Assembly: GCF_000385335.1 (NCBI RefSeq) | Contig: NZ_ARWA01000001.1 | Span: forward strand, 1,752,001-1,816,000 | Direction of reading: 5' to 3' | Source of the DNA: Methyloferula stellata AR4 | GTDB lineage: Bacteria > Pseudomonadota > Alphaproteobacteria > Rhizobiales > Beijerinckiaceae | DNA length: 64,000 nucleotides | In this document: positions 9,043 through 17,772 of the stretch, piece by piece | Layout: every line of letters starts with the position of its first letter | How positions within the stretch are numbered: the stretch's first letter is position 1 | Notes under the pieces: model-generated | Database searches by the model: none | Told to the model about the DNA's origin: nothing | What the model saw: the letters and a program-made list of their open reading frames with translations, nothing else | Position numbers and translations under genes: made by a program

Positions 9043-10077
9043 ATGACGAGAGCGATCGATGTTCAGGGCATAAGGATCTTCGCCAAGACGGCACCTTGCG
9101 CGCACTCTTGTCGTTATTGTTTAGTAGGACAGAAGAAAATAGTTGACGTCGCATTTCCGCGTTTTGTCGCTATCGTCGAGCGTTTCATAGAGTGGAGAAG
9201 CGAAAGCGGCTTATCGAATTTCTCTATTCTCGCGGGCGTTGAGGACTCATACGAGTTCAGCGTCGAAATCCTCAAGGCCCTGTTCGAGCTTCAAAGCAAG
9301 ATTGGACGAAACGAGGGGAGCGATGGGATCAAACTGGGTGGTCTTAAATGGCGTTCTGAATCGGACATGCGAACCTGGCTTACGGAACGGCGCGACATGG
9401 CAAATTTGAAGATCGTTCACGCGTCGCTTGCGGGTTGTGGTTCTACTCATGATCGTTGGAACGGCCGCGAAGGTGATTTCGAATTCCTTTTCCAGACGAT
9501 GAGGACAGCGGCTGAAATTGGATTACGGGTCCATCAGAGACTATTCGTGGTCAGAAGCACGTTACCGGTGCTCGCCGATTTGATTGATAAGCTCGATGAA
9601 ATCCCAGTTAAGGCTCTTCGGTATCTTTCGACTTTTGTCTACCAAGGTCTGGCAACTCGCCTTGAAGAAGAACGCATTACAGAAGCGATGCGTGATCAAT
9701 TGCCCGCCTGTTTAGGCGAGATCTCTATGCGTGCCGGCACTCAATGGCTATCGGAGCGTGAATGGATCGGAGAATATAAGGACAAGATTGACGCAGACAA
9801 ACCGAGGAAGCTAAGGCTCGATTTGGAAATTACCGATGCGAATATTGATCAATTAGAACATATGTCCTGCGAAGAGATCGTGGCTGGCCTCACCAGCAAA
9901 ACGGCAAAGACATATGCGATGTTCCCAAGCCGTTCAAAGTTGCTCAAAGAATGCGCCGATCGCTCCAATCGGCTGATCTACGCATCCTTGCGGGAACTCG
10001 AGCACAAATGGTTTGACCGCTATCTAATCAAGAATCCATCTCACCTTGCAAAAGACGTTGGACACTTCGCTGCATAG
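9043..10077 (+). CDS. Radical SAM protein of unknown subfamily
   Basis: A 344-residue protein with the radical SAM cluster motif CAHSCRYC (Cys19, Cys23, Cys26), which would bind a 4Fe-4S cluster and S-adenosylmethionine to generate a 5'-deoxyadenosyl radical. The start at 9043 is chosen over an in-frame ATG at 9019 because GAGGA precedes it at proper spacing. The first two thirds fit a partial TIM barrel. The C-terminal third is Lys/Arg/Glu-rich and shows no cluster motif, so there is no SPASM or twitch domain. It follows the binding-protein gene by 24 bases and is probably cotranscribed. GC content is clearly below that of flanking housekeeping genes. I do not recognise the subfamily. Modification of the imported ligand, or of the nitrogenase-like protein's cofactor, is inference from context. 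Confidence 0.78.
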   Translation: MTRAIDVQGIRIFAKTAPCAHSCRYCLVGQKKIVDVAFPRFVAIVERFIEWRSESGLSNFSILAGVEDSYEFSVEILKALFELQSKIGRNEGSDGIKLGGLKWRSESDMRTWLTERRDMANLKIVHASLAGCGSTHDRWNGREGDFEFLFQTMRTAAEIGLRVHQRLFVVRSTLPVLADLIDKLDEIPVKALRYLSTFVYQGLATRLEEERITEAMRDQLPACLGEISMRAGTQWLSEREWIGEYKDKIDADKPRKLRLDLEITDANIDQLEHMSCEEIVAGLTSKTAKTYAMFPSRSKLLKECADRSNRLIYASLRELEHKWFDRYLIKNPSHLAKDVGHFAA

Positions 10078-10339
10078 TCTTGTGAGCGTTGGGGCGCGCT
10101 AAGTGGTTTTGCAGGTTAGATCCACTTAGTGGCGATCGGCATAGACTTAAAGTTGAAGTGTTTCTTCAGGGGGCATCGTCAACCTGCATCTTATCGGCGA
10201 TAAGGAAACTTTCGTCATAGAAAAGCATCGGCCACTCTACGCGCGCGAATGTCCGTTTTTGACGTACCGGTGATTCAAAGTGGACCGACTGCTGTCTGCC
10301 CGTCCGTTCCAGCGCACAAGATGCATCGTACGGATTTGC
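10078..10339. other. Intergenic stretch without a recognised gene
   Basis: About 260 bases between the radical SAM gene and the first transposase fragment. A minus-strand open frame continues through it from the inverted transposase piece, but the residues after YLATL do not look like transposase, and I see no start, ribosome site or family match. It is probably junction DNA left by rearrangement. Confidence 0.4.
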
Positions 10340-10435
10340 GAGTGTCGCAAGATACTCCCGAACGGCGTGGCCAGCCTTATCCTTCAGTTCGTCAAGCCTC
10401 CATTTGCCGGCTTGAATTGATCTTTGCTTGTTGGC
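10340..10435 (-). pseudogene. IS1182-type transposase, inverted middle fragment
   Basis: Read on the minus strand this piece gives ANKQRSI...KWRLDELKDKAGHAVREYL. That matches the linker between the N-terminal and catalytic halves of IS1182-family transposases, which normally follows the DASVIEA segment. The sequence that should come next (DDAAFGAASP..SPADPAAQ) starts at 10438 on the opposite strand, so the element has suffered an inversion with a junction at 10436-10437. Confidence 0.55.
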
Positions 10436-10437
10436 AC

Positions 10438-11263
10438 GACGATGCAGCATTCGGCGCCGCGTCACCCGTGCAGCCAAAGTTCATCTCGCCGGCTGACCCA
10501 GCTGCGCAAGGGACCGGAGCTCACAAAGGCCAGCCTTCTTTGCTTACGCGACCAATTACCTGATCGATACAGACCATGGCGTGATCGTCGATGTGGAAGC
10601 CACCCGCGCCGTTCGTCAGGCCGAGGTCGGCGCGGCTCGAACCATGATTGAACGGACAGAGGATCGTTTCGGTATCAGCCCAATTATCTGACCGCTGACA
10701 GCGCATATGGTTCGGCCGAGAATCTTGCCTGGTTGGTCAAGCAGAAGCAGATCACGCCGCACATTCCAGTGTTCGACAAATCCAACCGTACGGACGGCAC
10801 TTTTTCACGCGCCGACTTCGTGTTTGATCCTGAGGGCGATCGGTACATCTGTCCAGTTGGTAAGGAACTCGTCCAGTTCCATCGAACATATGCAAAACCA
10901 AGAACTGGCATCACCGCCGATGGCACACACCTTTATCGTGCCAGCAAGAAGTATTGTGACACTTGCGATCTTAAAATGCGGTGCTGCCCGAATGCGCCAG
11001 CTCGAAAGGTCCCGCGCGATCTGCATGAAGACGCCCGCGACATAGCTCGGGCTCATGCCTTGACACCAGAGTATGACATAGCGTGCCGGCGTCGAAAGAA
11101 GGTAGAGATGCTGTTTGCCCACCTCAAACGCATCCTTCGGCTTGGACGTCTCCAGCTTCGCGGGCCATACGGCGTGAAGGATGAGTTCCTCCTCGCAGCC
11201 ACAGCGCAAAATCTAAGAAAGCTCGCGAAGCTCAGGCCGGCGACCATCGCAATGGTCGGATAA
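10438..11263 (+). pseudogene. IS1182-type transposase, C-terminal part, frameshifted
   Basis: The catalytic C-terminal portion of an IS1182-family (DDE) transposase. It reads DDAAFGAASPVQPKFISPAD, then shifts frame to FFAYATNYLIDTDHGVIVDV...TMIERTEDRFG, shifts again to NYLTADSAYGSAENLAWLVK, and then continues open to the end at 11263. The Cys cluster CDTCDLKMRCC and the terminal FAHLKRILRLGRLQLRG helix (with the last catalytic Glu just before it in KKVEMLF) are family hallmarks. At least two frameshifts and the missing N terminus make it inactive. The N-terminal piece of a matching transposase lies at 14150-14408. Confidence 0.8.
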
Positions 11264-11628
11264 AGGGCCGAGACGAGCATCTGACCTGCACTCCTGCTTG
11301 TGCACCAGCCAAATAGCCAAACCTCGGTTAGAACGACGGATAAAGCGGCCATAACCAAAGACCCGGGCACTATTCAACAGTATCGGAGCAAAGCCGCCAT
11401 CAGCATTCATCCATCAATGGCCACCGGGGGGCGCCGCAACACACGACCATCAGCTCTTTATCCGCTCAGTACCAAATGCGACCGCGAATCACTGAATTGC
11501 GTTTTGTCATGTTTGGAAAGTCGCGCGCCGCAAGGCTAAATTTATTTTGTTGAGCGGACAATATGCCACTTTCGGGTCTTTGTCTTTGATGCTGTAAGAA
11601 CGTCCCGACATAAAGTCCACGAGATAAA
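11264..11628. other. Gap between transposase remnant and tex
   Basis: 365 bases with no gene I can support. It probably includes the outer end of the insertion sequence, but no terminal inverted repeat could be paired with confidence. The last ~100 bases should contain the tex promoter. Confidence 0.4.
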
Positions 11629-13932
11629 ATGACTTCTGAAACGACTCGCATAGTCCAAATAATTGCGTCTGAAATTCAAGCGAAATCTGAGCAAGTGAAG
11701 GCGGCGATCGCCCTTCTTGACGAGGGCTCGACCGTCCCGTTTATTGCGCGCTATCGCAAGGAAGCGACCGGCGGTCTTGACGACACGCAATTGCGGCAGC
11801 TTGATGAACGTCTTGTCTATCTGCGCGAGCTTGAGACCCGGCGCCTCGCCATCAGTGAATCGATCGGCGGCCAAGGCAAACTGACTGAACAGCTTGCGAT
11901 AAAGATCGCAGGGGCCGAGACAAAGGCCGAGCTCGAAGATATTTATTTGCCCTTCCGTCCGAAGCGCCGCACGCGTGCGGAGATTGCACGTGAAAAGGGA
12001 TTGGGCGGCCTCGCTGATACGATTTTTGCCAATCGCACGGCTGATCCCGCGGAATTGGCGCAAGCCTATGTCTCCGAGTCAGTGCCGGACGTAAAAACAG
12101 CGCTCGAAGGTGCAAGGGATATTCTGACCGAAACCTTCGCCGAAAATGCCGATCTCGTCGGGCGCTTGCGCACCTATCTTCAGCAGCACGCCATCCTGCG
12201 CGCCAAAGTGATCGAAGGCAAGGAGACGGCCGGCGAGAAGTTTTCCGATTACTTCGATCACTGCGAGCGCTGGGCCGCGGTTCCGAGCCATCGTGCGCTT
12301 GCCATGTTGCGTGGGCGCAACGAAGACGTGCTTTCCCTCAATATCGAAGTCGATGCTGAGGATGCGAGTCCGCTGAAACCTGTCGAGCGGATGGTCGCAG
12401 AGAGTCATGATATCCCTTTGCAAGGCGCAGCTGGAGATCGTTGGCTTCTCGAAACCGCACGTTGGACCTGGCGTGTGAAGCTCTCGCTCCATCTCTCGCT
12501 CGATTTGATGAATGAGCTGCGGCAACGCGCGGAAAAAGAGGCAATCGAGGTCTTCGCCCGCAACCTCAAGGATCTGCTGCTCGCGGCACCCGCCGGTTCG
12601 CGTCCGACGATGGGACTTGATCCGGGCATTCGCACTGGCGTGAAGGTTGCCGTTGTCGATGCGACCGGCAAGTTGCTGGAGACTTCGACCATCTATCCAT
12701 TTCAGCCCCGCAATGATGTCGCGGGCGCGATGGCTGAGCTTGGCCGCTTGATCCGGCGGCATAAAGTCGAATTGATCGCCATCGGAAATGGAACGGCGAG
12801 CCGCGAGACCGATCGCTTGGCTGGAGAGGTCATCGCCGCCTTGCCGGGCGCCAAGCCGATCAAGGTGGTGGTCAGCGAGGCGGGTGCATCTGTCTATTCG
12901 GCCTCGGCGACTGCCGCGGCCGAAATGCCGGATCTCGATGTTTCCTTGCGAGGCGCAGTCTCGATCGCGCGGCGGCTGCAAGATCCTCTTGCCGAACTCG
13001 TCAAGATTGATCCGAAATCAATTGGCGTTGGGCAGTATCAGCATGATGTCAGTCAGGTCTGGCTCGCGCGATCTCTCGATGCCGTGGTCGAGGATGCGGT
13101 CAACGCGGTCGGCGTCGATCTAAACACCGCGTCGGCGGCGCTGCTTTCCCGCATTTCGGGCCTCAGCAGCTCGCTGGCCGACGCGATCATCGTGCATCGT
13201 GACGAGAAAGGCGCCTTTAAGAACCGCAAGGAACTCTTGGATGTCACGCGTCTTGGGCCGCGAACCTTTGAACTCTGTGCAGGGTTCCTGCGAATCCCGA
13301 ATGGTTCAGAGCCCTTGGATGCCGCCTCGGTTCATCCGGAGGCCTATGGTGTCGTCCGCAAGATAGCGGCGGCCTGCGGACGGGATCTTCGTTCGCTCAT
13401 GGGCGATACGGCGGCTTTGAAAGCTCTCAATCCGGCTCAATTCGTCGATGAGCGCTTCGGCCTGCCGACCGTCAGGGACATATTGTCGGAACTCGAAAAG
13501 CCGGGCCGTGATCCGCGCCCGGCGTTCAAGACCGCAACCTTCACCGACGGGGTGAATGACATTAAGGATCTGGTTCCAGGTCAGATGCTGGAGGGCGTCG
13601 TCACTAATGTCGCGAACTTCGGCGCCTTTGTCGATATTGGCGTCCATCAGGATGGGCTTGTGCATATTTCGCAGCTCGCGGACCGCTATGTGAAAGACCC
13701 TGGCGCGGTCGTCAAAGCGGGCGACATCGTCAAAGTGCGCGTCGTAGAGGTCGACGTGAAACGCAAACGAATCGCCCTTTCCATGCGCGCGCAGGACACG
13801 CTGCAATCAACGAAAGCACCTGAGCCGGCAAACTCTTCGCACCGGACTCATAACAAGCCCCAGGCAAGCCGAAGCGACAAACCGCAAAGCGCTCTTGCAG
13901 CGGCGTTGAGCGAAGCCTTTCGACACAAATAG
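11629..13932 (+). CDS. tex: Transcription accessory protein Tex (S1 RNA-binding)
   Basis: A 767-residue cytoplasmic nucleic-acid-binding protein related to eukaryotic Spt6. Domains in order: an N-terminal helical Tex region with [16 protein letters not shown] (near residue 36) and the [10 protein letters not shown] motif; a YqgF/RNase H-like domain starting at [17 protein letters not shown] (about residue 325); a helix-hairpin-helix pair ([20 protein letters not shown]); and a C-terminal S1 domain ([20 protein letters not shown]) followed by a basic, low-complexity tail. The length is that of the family. It is an intact, GC-rich housekeeping gene standing between transposase fragments, so rearrangements have occurred around it without disrupting it. 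Confidence 0.95.
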   Translation: MTSETTRIVQIIASEIQAKSEQVKAAIALLDEGSTVPFIARYRKEATGGLDDTQLRQLDERLVYLRELETRRLAISESIGGQGKLTEQLAIKIAGAETKAELEDIYLPFRPKRRTRAEIAREKGLGGLADTIFANRTADPAELAQAYVSESVPDVKTALEGARDILTETFAENADLVGRLRTYLQQHAILRAKVIEGKETAGEKFSDYFDHCERWAAVPSHRALAMLRGRNEDVLSLNIEVDAEDASPLKPVERMVAESHDIPLQGAAGDRWLLETARWTWRVKLSLHLSLDLMNELRQRAEKEAIEVFARNLKDLLLAAPAGSRPTMGLDPGIRTGVKVAVVDATGKLLETSTIYPFQPRNDVAGAMAELGRLIRRHKVELIAIGNGTASRETDRLAGEVIAALPGAKPIKVVVSEAGASVYSASATAAAEMPDLDVSLRGAVSIARRLQDPLAELVKIDPKSIGVGQYQHDVSQVWLARSLDAVVEDAVNAVGVDLNTASAALLSRISGLSSSLADAIIVHRDEKGAFKNRKELLDVTRLGPRTFELCAGFLRIPNGSEPLDAASVHPEAYGVVRKIAAACGRDLRSLMGDTAALKALNPAQFVDERFGLPTVRDILSELEKPGRDPRPAFKTATFTDGVNDIKDLVPGQMLEGVVTNVANFGAFVDIGVHQDGLVHISQLADRYVKDPGAVVKAGDIVKVRVVEVDVKRKRIALSMRAQDTLQSTKAPEPANSSHRTHNKPQASRSDKPQSALAAALSEAFRHK

Positions 13933-14149
13933 AAGGTGCAGCGCACAGGTCAGGAGCCGTCTCGAAGGGAACTTAGTGGACTAATGTGCCAGGGGCCGGC
14001 ATCGATCTGATGTGATGAACGGCAGATGGGCCGGAAGGAGATAGGCTGATTAAAAATCATTGGGATTATGAAGCAGACATTCGCACCAGACATATGCATC
14101 CCGCAATTGCTTGATTTCGTTAGCATGCCGCAGTGGTGCAAAATTTGTC

Positions 14150-14408
14150 GGCTATCTCTATGGCATTCGCTCAGAGCGGCGGCTCGTCGAGGAAGTCCAT
14201 CTCAATCTGGCCTACCGCTGGTTCTGCAGGCTGGGCCTCACAGGTGAGGTGCCTGAGCGATCGAGCTTTTCCAAAACCCGACATGGCAGATTCCGCAAGA
14301 GCGACGCGTTTCGTCTGGTGTTCGAGAGTGTATTGCAAACATGCTTGTGTAAGGGGCTGGTCAGTGGCGAGACATTTGCCACGGACGCCAGCGTGATCGA
14401 AGCCGCGC
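14150..14408 (+). pseudogene. IS1182-type transposase, N-terminal fragment
   Basis: Starts abruptly at VGYLYGIRSERRLVEEVHLN and continues through YRWFCRLGLTGEVPERSSF and SKTRHGRFRKSDAF to TFATDASVIEA, which carries the first catalytic Asp of the DDE transposase. The true N terminus is missing and the frame ends in unrelated sequence by about 14410. It complements the C-terminal piece at 10438-11263 and the inverted linker at 10340-10435. The three may descend from one element split across tex, or from two copies. Confidence 0.75.
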
Positions 14409-14421
14409 CGACCTCCTGGAT

Positions 14422-14792
14422 GAGGATCAGGGTTCGGTAGAGGATAGCGTGCCTGCTCAGCTATCCATGCCCTTCGCGCCAAACCATCCATTGCGCAAAG
14501 GCATTGCGCACGAAAGCAACACGTCTCTTACGATCGATGCAAAGACCCGCGAAAGCCGCTCCTCGCCATCGGGCGGGCCCAGGCCTGGATGGAGACCATT
14601 ATCTCAGGAACGAAGACGTCCTTTGACGAGATCGCTATGGAAGAGCACCTTGCCGAACGCTATGTGCGTCGTCTTGCCCAGCTTGCCTTCCTCTCGCCGA
14701 AGATCGTTGAGGCGATCGAGAATAGTTCGGCCCCCGCGGGTCTGACCGTTTCCAGGCTGACTCAGTCCATTCCTTATGCCTGGACGCAATAG
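14422..14792 (+). pseudogene. Serine recombinase C-terminal fragment, frameshifted
   Basis: Reads VPAQLSMPFAPNHPLRKGIA, then HESNTSLTIDAKTRE, then shifts frame to LLAIGRAQAWMETIISGTKT, continues through AERYVRRLAQLAFLSPKIVE and stops after SIPYAWTQ. The RYVRRL...AFLSPKIVEAI pattern is the characteristic helical tail of large serine recombinases in this bacterial group. The catalytic and zinc-ribbon domains are absent. It begins where the left fragment (2208-2550) ends, sharing the 63-bp repeat. One frameshift near 14550 and the truncation make it a pseudogene. Confidence 0.65.
14447..14509 (+). repeat. 63-bp direct repeat, right copy
   Basis: Partner of 2488-2550, 62 of 63 bases identical, same orientation and same coding frame in a recombinase remnant. 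Confidence 0.85.
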
Positions 14793-14949
14793 GAGCAGGT
14801 GGTTGGCATCGCCTGACGGGTTGCTTTGCCTGTAGCTTACTTCACCCGGCAGTTGTCAATTAGCATCATGGCAGCGTATCTATTCCCTTCTGCTCATTCA
14901 GGTGATGCGATGGCATGTTGCCGTCTCGCGAACGGGCGACGAGGAGTTC

Positions 14950-15387
14950 ATGGATACATCACTCGACCGCATTCGGGCGAAGATCGCCGAGCTCGAAGCC
15001 AGGCTCGACAGCCTCAAGATCGCGGAACGCGAACTGCTAGAGCTCGAGGCACCATCAACGAAGGCAGTATCGAAGTCGAAGTCATCGACTCGCAAGGCGA
15101 GGACGCCGCGCGCGACAAAAGCGCAGGCGATCGAGTCCGCGGCAGAGAAGGCCGCGTCTGAAGAAGCCGCTCCGAAGCAGACGATCGGTGCAGCCATCAC
15201 CGATGTTCTGGCCCAACATGGTGCTCTATCCGCATCGGCGATCGCCGAGCAGGTTGTGGCCGCCGGCAAGGACATCAATAACCGGTCCGTCTCCTTCGCG
15301 CTGCAGTCGCTTAAAAAGCGTGGGCTCGTCAAAACGGCCGGCGGCGAATGGTCCTTAAAAAAGACCCGCTCGAAACGCGGCGGCTGA
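14950..15387 (+). CDS. Small histone H1-like / winged-helix DNA-binding protein
   Basis: A 145-residue protein. The start at 14950 follows GAGGAG closely. Three parts are visible: an N-terminal helix with coiled-coil character (RIRAKIAELEARLDSLKIAE, residues ~6-25), a Lys/Ser/Ala/Arg-rich linker (~33-75) like a histone H1 tail, and a C-terminal winged-helix-like domain (TIGAAITDVLAQHGALSASA, then a recognition-helix-like RSVSFALQSLKKRGLV). The C terminus is strongly basic (KKTRSKRGG). A nucleoid or regulatory DNA-binding role is inferred. It sits next to the recombinase remnant, so it may belong to the island or to the conserved chromosome beyond it. Confidence 0.6.
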   Translation: MDTSLDRIRAKIAELEARLDSLKIAERELLELEAPSTKAVSKSKSSTRKARTPRATKAQAIESAAEKAASEEAAPKQTIGAAITDVLAQHGALSASAIAEQVVAAGKDINNRSVSFALQSLKKRGLVKTAGGEWSLKKTRSKRGG

Positions 15388-15679
15388 TCGGCCCGGATCC
15401 ACTCATAATCTGTGCATCACCGGGGCGTATTCGGAGAGGCAGGCCCAATACGAGGGTTCTTCGAACCGTCTCGGACCGGTTCGAACCAAATCTCGGCATC
15501 GGCGCCTGCGGAATTCGGGACATTTGAAAATCCGGCCGGAGAATCCGGCCGGATTTCGGCCTCAAAAGCCCGATTTTTCGACCAGCAAAATCTCTGGTGC
15601 CAAACCCGCTCCTGCAAAGCCCCGGAAATACCGGGACTTTTTCAAGAAGTGCGGCTCCGTCTCCGAAATAGGAGATGCG
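15388..15679. other. Intergenic region with hairpins before tRNA-Gln
   Basis: No gene is seen. A strong hairpin at 15530-15556 has 11-base arms (AATCCGGCCGG and its complement) and a 5-base loop. A second at 15621-15642 (CCCGG, loop, CCGGG, then ACTTTTT) could end transcription from the upstream gene. Confidence 0.45.
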
Positions 15680-15754
15680 TGGCTGGGGCGGGAGGATTCG
15701 AACCTCCGCATGGCGGAATCAAAATCCGCTGCCTTACCGCTTGGCGACGCCCCA
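15680..15754 (-). tRNA. tRNA-Gln (TTG anticodon)
   Basis: On the minus strand a complete cloverleaf can be folded: acceptor TGGGGCG with CGCCCCA, anticodon loop TTTTGAT with anticodon TTG, T-arm GGTTCGAATCC, and an encoded 3' CCA. It is a single gene with no adjacent integrase. Confidence 0.93.
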
Positions 15755-16092
15755 ATTGCGGCTGTAGAACAAGGCTATCGCCTCATATCGGCCGCGCGGG
15801 ACGCGGCACTTCCACGTTCGCGGCTGCGGCGTGAGTCGGATATTGCAGAGTTCCCAAAGCCGGGCGGACCATAATGCGCCACCGCATGGGCTGCAACCGT
15901 TTCGTCGCCTTTCATTTTGCGCGATTTTGTGACGTGACATCCTGTCCGATTGAATCCGTATCCCGTCCTATCGTCAAAACATAATTGCCGCGCCTGCTGG
16001 TTCTTGCACAGTCCGGCCTTGTCGGTCCGCCGGGGGACAGCTATAAGGCGCGTCTTGACCAGGAGCAGCCGAGAGGATTTCGGCGGCATTGT
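15755..16092. other. Intergenic region between divergent tRNA genes
   Basis: 338 bases between tRNA-Gln (minus) and tRNA-Pro (plus). No protein gene is supported. It should hold both tRNA promoters. Confidence 0.5.
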
Positions 16093-16169
16093 CGGAGTGT
16101 AGCGCAGCCTGGTAGCGCACCTCGTTCGGGACGAGGGGGTCGGAGGTTCGAATCCTCTCACTCCGACCA
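16093..16169 (+). tRNA. tRNA-Pro (CGG anticodon)
   Basis: Cloverleaf with acceptor stem CGGAGTG/CACTCCG, anticodon stem-loop CTCGTTCGGGACGAG (anticodon CGG), T-loop GGTTCGAATCC and an encoded CCA end. Confidence 0.95.
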
Positions 16170-16490
16170 CTTTGCGTGTCTCATCGCCTGGTGATCCAGG
16201 TTTCTGACCAGAAAAGACAAAAACCTCGCGGGCGCGAGTTTCTAGGCTTGTCTTGACCAGGAAGACAGTTCTCCCGCCAGACGCGCAGGCAAAGAGCCGC
16301 AGATCGGCCGCATGGACTTAACGCTCAATTATCCATCCCCGCCTTTCGTCGGGCTCTACACTGCCTAATTGCGCGATTTAATGGCAAGTTGGTGAGTAGA
16401 TTTACCTATTTGCAAGAGGTCAGCACCAATCTCCGGGTGTCACGTTACCTATTGGAAGCGCGCCGCGACTTCCGAATCTGGAGTAAGTTA
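16170..16490. other. Intergenic region between tRNA-Pro and pilin
   Basis: 321 bases with no gene. A GC hairpin at 16225-16238 (CTCGCG, loop, CGCGAG, followed by TTTCT) may terminate the tRNA transcript. The Flp pilin promoter should lie in the second half. Confidence 0.4.
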
Positions 16491-16655
16491 ATGAAGAACC
16501 TTCTGTCCCGCTTCTCGCAGGATCAATCCGGCGCGACTGCCATCGAATATGGTCTGATTGCTGGCTTGATTGCCGTTGTCATTATTGCGACGATCACGAC
16601 CGTCGGCACCAAGCTTTCGGCGAAGTTCAACGCCATCGCCGCCAATCTGACCTAA
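16491..16655 (+). CDS. Flp/Fap-type pilin
   Basis: A 54-residue class IVb (Flp) pilin precursor, the major subunit of tight-adherence (Tad) pili. Landmarks are the short basic leader MKNLLSRF, the cleavage-region and Glu-Tyr motif GATAIEYGLIAGLIAVVII, then a hydrophobic stalk and short C terminus. The start at 16491 is chosen because the frame upstream does not look like a leader and GGAG lies 9 bases away. A terminator hairpin follows immediately, so it is a monocistronic, probably highly expressed gene. No tad/cpa assembly genes are in the window. Confidence 0.92.
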   Translation: MKNLLSRFSQDQSGATAIEYGLIAGLIAVVIIATITTVGTKLSAKFNAIAANLT

Positions 16656-16687
16656 GCGCTATTGGCGATTAGGTCTGGCCTTAAACA

Positions 16688-16712
16688 AAAGCCGCCCCTT
16701 GGGCGGCTTTTT
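16688..16712 (+). terminator. Rho-independent terminator after Flp pilin
   Basis: Perfect 10-base arms AAAGCCGCCC / GGGCGGCTTT with a 3-base loop, ending in a T-run. Confidence 0.9.
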
Positions 16713-16747
16713 ATTTTGAAGCGAGATTATTCGCTCAAGACTTAGAC

Positions 16748-17041
16748 TTACTTGGCGGTGAGATCGGCCGACGTCGGCTTCGGTCCGTCGAGGGCCGGAG
16801 GCTCATTCTGGAAAGACGGGTCGAAAAAGAGCTCGCCATAGGGGCTGGAGCTTGTCTTCGTATAGGCCGAACTGCGGCCGGTCACCAGATCGCCTGAAGT
16901 CGCATTGGCCATCTTCTCGAGCGCTGCCGCGTTTTGAGCGACGAGAGGCCCCGGCACATGGGTCTTGTCATCCACGACGGCGATGGCGGTGACGAAAAGA
17001 CACCAAATGCCTATCGCCAAATATTCCGGCCAATGTTTCAT
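16748..17041 (-). CDS. Small membrane-anchored protein, unknown
   Basis: A 97-residue protein starting at 17041 with GGAGGATC just upstream. It has one N-terminal hydrophobic segment (YLAIGIWCLFVTAIAVV, residues ~5-21), then a hydrophilic, Ser/Pro-rich, presumably periplasmic tail. No family recognised. It is convergent with the Flp pilin gene across a terminator, so a link to pili is only positional. Confidence 0.6.
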   Translation of the reverse strand: MKHWPEYLAIGIWCLFVTAIAVVDDKTHVPGPLVAQNAAALEKMANATSGDLVTGRSSAYTKTSSSPYGELFFDPSFQNEPPALDGPKPTSADLTAK

Positions 17042-17351
17042 GAAAGATCCTCCGGGCATGTCACGACGCGCCAAGCCGCGCAGCCGCCTCCGGACGGTTA
17101 ACGCTCGACCACCGATTAGGTTTCACGTCCACCGGCGAAACTGCGGAGATGCGTTAACAGAGGCGGGCGAAAGCTGCGCCATGCAACCAAATGGCCCCGG
17201 CTGCGTTAAATCAGCGCTTACTATCTTCTGTCTTCCAAACACCTATGCCCCGCCGGTTGGGACCTTTTGGGGCTTTTTGTTAGGAGGTCGGGGAAGATCT
17301 TAGGCGCGGGCAGAAATGTCACGGTTATCTAGCCGCGGGGGACTCTTCATC
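17042..17351. other. Intergenic region
   Basis: 310 bases between divergent small genes. No gene or distinct motif is supported. Confidence 0.4.
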
Positions 17352-17648
17352 ATGAAACGCAGACCTTATGTTTTAGCGATTGCCGCCTTCAGTGTTTTGG
17401 TGGCGGCAGGTGCCAGTGCGCAGGATCAGCGCCAGCGCGAAACCGAAGCCTGCATGGGCGATGCGTTTCGTCTCTGCAGCGACGCCGTGCCGGATGAAGC
17501 GCGTGTCACGGCTTGCATGAGCGCCAAACGCGCGCAACTTAATCCGAGCTGCCGTGCCTTCTTTACCGACGCGAGTGCGACGGGCGATGAGATTTCGCCG
17601 AAAGCCAGCAGGGCGAACCACAGGGTTCAACCCGTGTCGGTCCGCTAG
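17352..17648 (+). CDS. Small secreted Cys-containing protein, unknown
   Basis: A 98-residue protein with a signal peptide (YVLAIAAFSVLVAAGASA, cleavage near residue 23). The mature part has four cysteines in two pairs (ACMGDAFRLC and TACMSAKRAQLNPSC), which suggests two disulfides and a small helical periplasmic fold. Similar small Cys-repeat exported proteins occur widely in Hyphomicrobiales without known function. It is followed by a terminator hairpin. Confidence 0.65.
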   Translation: MKRRPYVLAIAAFSVLVAAGASAQDQRQRETEACMGDAFRLCSDAVPDEARVTACMSAKRAQLNPSCRAFFTDASATGDEISPKASRANHRVQPVSVR

Positions 17649-17691
17649 CGCGCGCCGCTCGAGCCGTCACATAGTGCTCTGGAATGATTTC

Positions 17692-17717
17692 ACCCCGCCA
17701 GCCAACTGGCGGGGTTT
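17692..17717 (+). terminator. Terminator hairpin
   Basis: Ten-base arms ACCCCGCCAG / CTGGCGGGGT, loop CCAA, then TTT. Ends the 17352-17648 transcript. Confidence 0.75.
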
Positions 17718-17743
17718 GTCGTCTCGGGACGAATAAGACGAAT

Positions 17744-17772
17744 AAAAAGCCCGCCAGCGGGGGCTGGCGGGC
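17744..17772 (-). terminator. Second hairpin, T-run on the minus strand
   Basis: Perfect 10-base arms GCCCGCCAGC / GCTGGCGGGC with a GGGG loop. The adjoining A5 on the plus strand gives a T5 run on the minus strand, so it would terminate leftward transcription. The arms share the GCCAG/CTGGC core with the terminator just to the left, suggesting duplication. No minus-strand gene is seen that needs it. Confidence 0.5.

Noticed and set aside
15680-15754. tRNA-Gln as the integration site of the 2.2-14.8 kb island
   Set aside because: No duplicated tRNA end or integrase was found at the other border; the flanking repeats are recombinase coding sequence instead.
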